DNA of 8,903 bases. Origin: DATNFP01 sp035606335. Its GTDB lineage: Bacteria > Bacteroidota > Bacteroidia > Chitinophagales > Chitinophagaceae. This document shows positions 6,905 to 8,903 of the stretch, piece after piece; position 1 is the first letter of the stretch, and the number at the start of each line of letters is the position of its first letter. The position numbers and the translations under genes are program-made. The notes under the pieces are model-generated. The model saw only the letters and a program-made list of their open reading frames with translations. It did not search any database and was not told the origin of the DNA. The stretch spans positions 1 to 8,903 of the forward strand of contig DATNFP010000188.1 in the NCBI GenBank assembly GCA_035606335.1, written 5' to 3'.

Positions 6905-7125
6905 TTTTAATTATTTATAAACAGTTTAACCTATAGCTAATATACGAAGACAGAAAGTTATTTACAAACGTCGGTTAAAATGTATTAAATATTATGAAAA
7001 AAATACTTAAAACATGCTTAACCAATTACTAACAGTTTTTACATTAATTAAATATACATAAAAATAATTGAAATACACATATAATAAAACCTACATATTG
7101 TATTTTAGTAATATAGCTTAAATCA

Positions 7126-8903
7126 TTACAAATGTTTAGCACCCATATAATAAGTTAGTTCGCCACCATCCACAATGTCTTCATGGCTTATAAAAAATGA
7201 CTTAAGTGGTTTACCATTCAGTAATACTCTTTGTATATAAATATTCTCAGCGCTTTGTTTTTTTACGTCAATTGTAAAAGTTCTGCCGTTATTTAGATAA
7301 ATGATAGCATGATCAACAATTGGACTGCCGATTGCATATTGATCAGATGCGGGGGCTACAGGATAAAAGCCTAAAGCACTAAAGATATACCAGGCGCTCA
7401 TTTGTCCGGCATCATCGTTACCACACAAACCATCAGGAAATGGCTTATACATTTTTTTCATTATCGTTCGTACTCGCTCCTGGGTTTTCCAGGGTTTATT
7501 AGTCCAATCATATAAATACGCGATATGGTGAGAAGGCTCATTGCCATGCACATAATTGCCCATAATGCCATCCCGGGTAATATCTTCCGTTTCAGCAAAA
7601 TATTTATCAGGCAGATCCATAGTAAATAGTGAATCCATGTAGGATATAAAGCGATTGTCGCCTCCCATTAATTTAATCAGCCCTACAGGATCATGTGGAA
7701 CGTAAAGTGTATAATTCCAGGCATTCCCTTCTATAAAGCCTTGGTTAATTGTAGTTAACGGATCGAAATCTTTACGAAAAGTGCCATCACTTAATCTTGG
7801 CCTCATAAATCCCGATATAGAGTCATACACATTATGATAGTTTTGTGAGCGCTTGATGAATTCATTATAAATTTCTGTACGCCCAAGCTTGTTTGCTATT
7901 TGGGCAATACACCAGTCGTCATAAGCGTATTCAAGAGTGGATGATACGGCGTTGTCATCTTTATCAGATGGTATATATCCCATATCGATATAATAACCGA
8001 TCCCCTGATAATTATGATGGTTGGCGGTTGTTACACACGCATCTAATGCCTTATTGACGTCAAATTGTGCGTTTCCTTTTATAACAGCGTCAGCAATTAC
8101 TGAAACACTATGATAACCACTCATGCACCAATTTTCATTAGCAGAGTTTGACCATATTGGTAACATATGCTCCGGACTTTGATCAAAATGAGCCAGCATG
8201 GATTTTATCATATCACAATTCCTTTCCGGTTCTATAATATTAAATAAAGGATGCAGTGCTCTATGAGTATCCCAAAGCGAGAAAGTAGTGTAATTGGTAA
8301 AATCATTTGCCTTGTGAATATTTTGATCCAAACCTTTGTACTGAGTATCTACGTCCATATATATTGTGGGATTGATCATGGCATGATACATAGCAGTATA
8401 AAAATTCTCTTTTGTGTCTTTATTCCCTTGAATAACAATCTTACTTAGCTCTTTCTCCCACATTTGCTGGCCTTTATTTTTTACCTTTTCGAAATCCCAG
8501 CCCGGAATCTCTTTATGCATATTATTTAATGCACCATCCATGCTAACTGAAGACAATGCAAATTTGATTTTTATTTTCTCACCTTCCCTAGTCTTAAAAT
8601 CAAAATGTGCGCGGATGTTTTTCCCGGCTATTTCAGGAAAGTTTATTGATTGATTCAGCTTCCCCCAGAACCCACGATACACTTCAGGTTTTGAGTAATT
8701 GGCAAAACCATGCTGATAAAAAGGTTTAGAAAATGCCATAGCAAAATATAAAGTACGCATACGCGCCCATCCGCTTGTTTGCCTGTATCCTACTATTAAT
8801 GTGTCATTAATGACTCTCAAATAGGTCCATACATTTTTATCAGGATAATTATAGATACCATACATCATGTCCAGAATGATGTGTGCACTATCTGATTTTG
8901 GGA
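7126..8903 (-). CDS. GH92 family alpha-mannosidase (N-terminus outside window)
   Basis: This is an exo-acting, calcium-dependent alpha-mannosidase of glycoside hydrolase family 92, which trims alpha-linked mannose from yeast mannan or host N-glycans in Bacteroidota. The frame is open to the window edge (591 codons visible); the Met at 8868 is internal, because upstream codons continue the family sequence (SAHIILDMMYG). Family members are about 750 residues, so about 150 are missing. Residue numbers here count from the 8868 Met. Key motifs are FTNYTTFSLWDTHRALHPL (190-208), GNEPSHHIAYLYDW (442-455), whose Glu444 matches the catalytic acid of the family, and GNDDAGQMSAWYIFSALGFYPV (483-504), whose Asp485/Asp486 lie where the catalytic base is found. 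There is no T9SS tail at the C-terminus, so it is probably a periplasmic protein or lipoprotein, unverifiable here. It lies upstream of the secreted pair on the same strand but 221 bases away. Confidence 0.95.
   Translation of the reverse strand, partial: PKSDSAHIILDMMYGIYNYPDKNVWTYLRVINDTLIVGYRQTSGWARMRTLYFAMAFSKPFYQHGFANYSKPEVYRGFWGKLNQSINFPEIAGKNIRAHFDFKTREGEKIKIKFALSSVSMDGALNNMHKEIPGWDFEKVKNKGQQMWEKELSKIVIQGNKDTKENFYTAMYHAMINPTIYMDVDTQYKGLDQNIHKANDFTNYTTFSLWDTHRALHPLFNIIEPERNCDMIKSMLAHFDQSPEHMLPIWSNSANENWCMSGYHSVSVIADAVIKGNAQFDVNKALDACVTTANHHNYQGIGYYIDMGYIPSDKDDNAVSSTLEYAYDDWCIAQIANKLGRTEIYNEFIKRSQNYHNVYDSISGFMRPRLSDGTFRKDFDPLTTINQGFIEGNAWNYTLYVPHDPVGLIKLMGGDNRFISYMDSLFTMDLPDKYFAETEDITRDGIMGNYVHGNEPSHHIAYLYDWTNKPWKTQERVRTIMKKMYKPFPDGLCGNDDAGQMSAWYIFSALGFYPVAPASDQYAIGSPIVDHAIIYLNNGRTFTIDVKKQSAENIYIQRVLLNGKPLKSFFISHEDIVDGGELTYYMGAKHL

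Noticed and set aside
6905..7125. Possible terminator or small RNA in the AT-rich gap after the GH92 gene
   Set aside because: Only weak, imperfect inverted repeats are seen, no GC-containing stem with a T-run, and no TAnnTTTG promoter match on the minus strand.
8251..8448. Plus-strand 65-codon open frame
   Set aside because: It lies antisense within the GH92 gene, whose reading frame is continuous and motif-rich here.
8866..8868. ATG at 8868 as the true start of the GH92 gene
   Set aside because: The frame stays open to the window edge and the upstream codons (SAHIILD) continue typical GH92 sequence; the family's N-terminal domain is still missing, so the gene is cut by the window.
1..8903. 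CRISPR array, tRNA/rRNA, insertion sequence, integrase or defence system
   Set aside because: No regularly spaced repeats, cloverleaf sequences, transposase/integrase motifs or known defence-protein motifs were seen in either strand.

Overview
The window looks like chromosomal DNA from a member of the Bacteroidota, most plausibly the Chitinophagales/Chitinophagaceae. The evidence is a type IX secretion (T9SS) type B sorting domain, a second small protein resembling a T9SS type A sorting domain, a GH92 family mannosidase, AT-rich intergenic DNA, starts without clear Shine-Dalgarno sequences, and a TAnnTTTG-type -7 promoter element. The genus assignment is inference.

Left block (1-3509). Four genes on the minus strand, transcribed from about 2430 down to 1, look like one operon: a four-helix DoxX-like membrane protein, a RibD-C/dihydrofolate-reductase-like reductase, a 69-residue cysteine-rich protein with an HMA-like (ferredoxin-like) secondary-structure pattern, and a MATE multidrug exporter cut off by the window edge. 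The gaps are 32, 10 and 22 bases. Divergent from it is a GlxA-type regulator with a DJ-1/PfpI domain and a C-terminal AraC helix-turn-helix. The 160-base divergent region holds a good -7 box for the operon and, just upstream of it, an imperfect direct repeat with exactly 21-base periodicity. That is the spacing expected for an AraC-family operator. The simplest reading is a regulated stress or xenobiotic-response module: sensor-regulator, membrane protein, soluble reductase, small accessory protein, exporter.

Middle (3510-3658). The regulator gene converges with the next minus-strand gene. A perfect 15-bp stem with a 4-base loop sits between them and can serve as a terminator in both directions.

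Right block (3659-8903). All genes are on the minus strand. A GH92 alpha-mannosidase (N-terminus outside the window) is followed, after an AT-rich 221-base gap, by a two-gene unit. This unit is a 141-residue secreted protein made of little more than a signal peptide and a T9SS type A-like tail, and a 926-residue multi-domain surface or secreted protein. The large protein has a novel-looking N-terminal region, six Ig/PKD-like modules each carrying one cysteine pair, and a type B (CHU_C/gliding-motility-associated) sorting domain.

No tRNA, rRNA, CRISPR array, insertion sequence or integrase is visible. The most interesting items are the putative operator with its operon, the cargo-less sorting-domain-like protein paired with the large type B cargo, and a 17-base near-identical repeat over two start codons.
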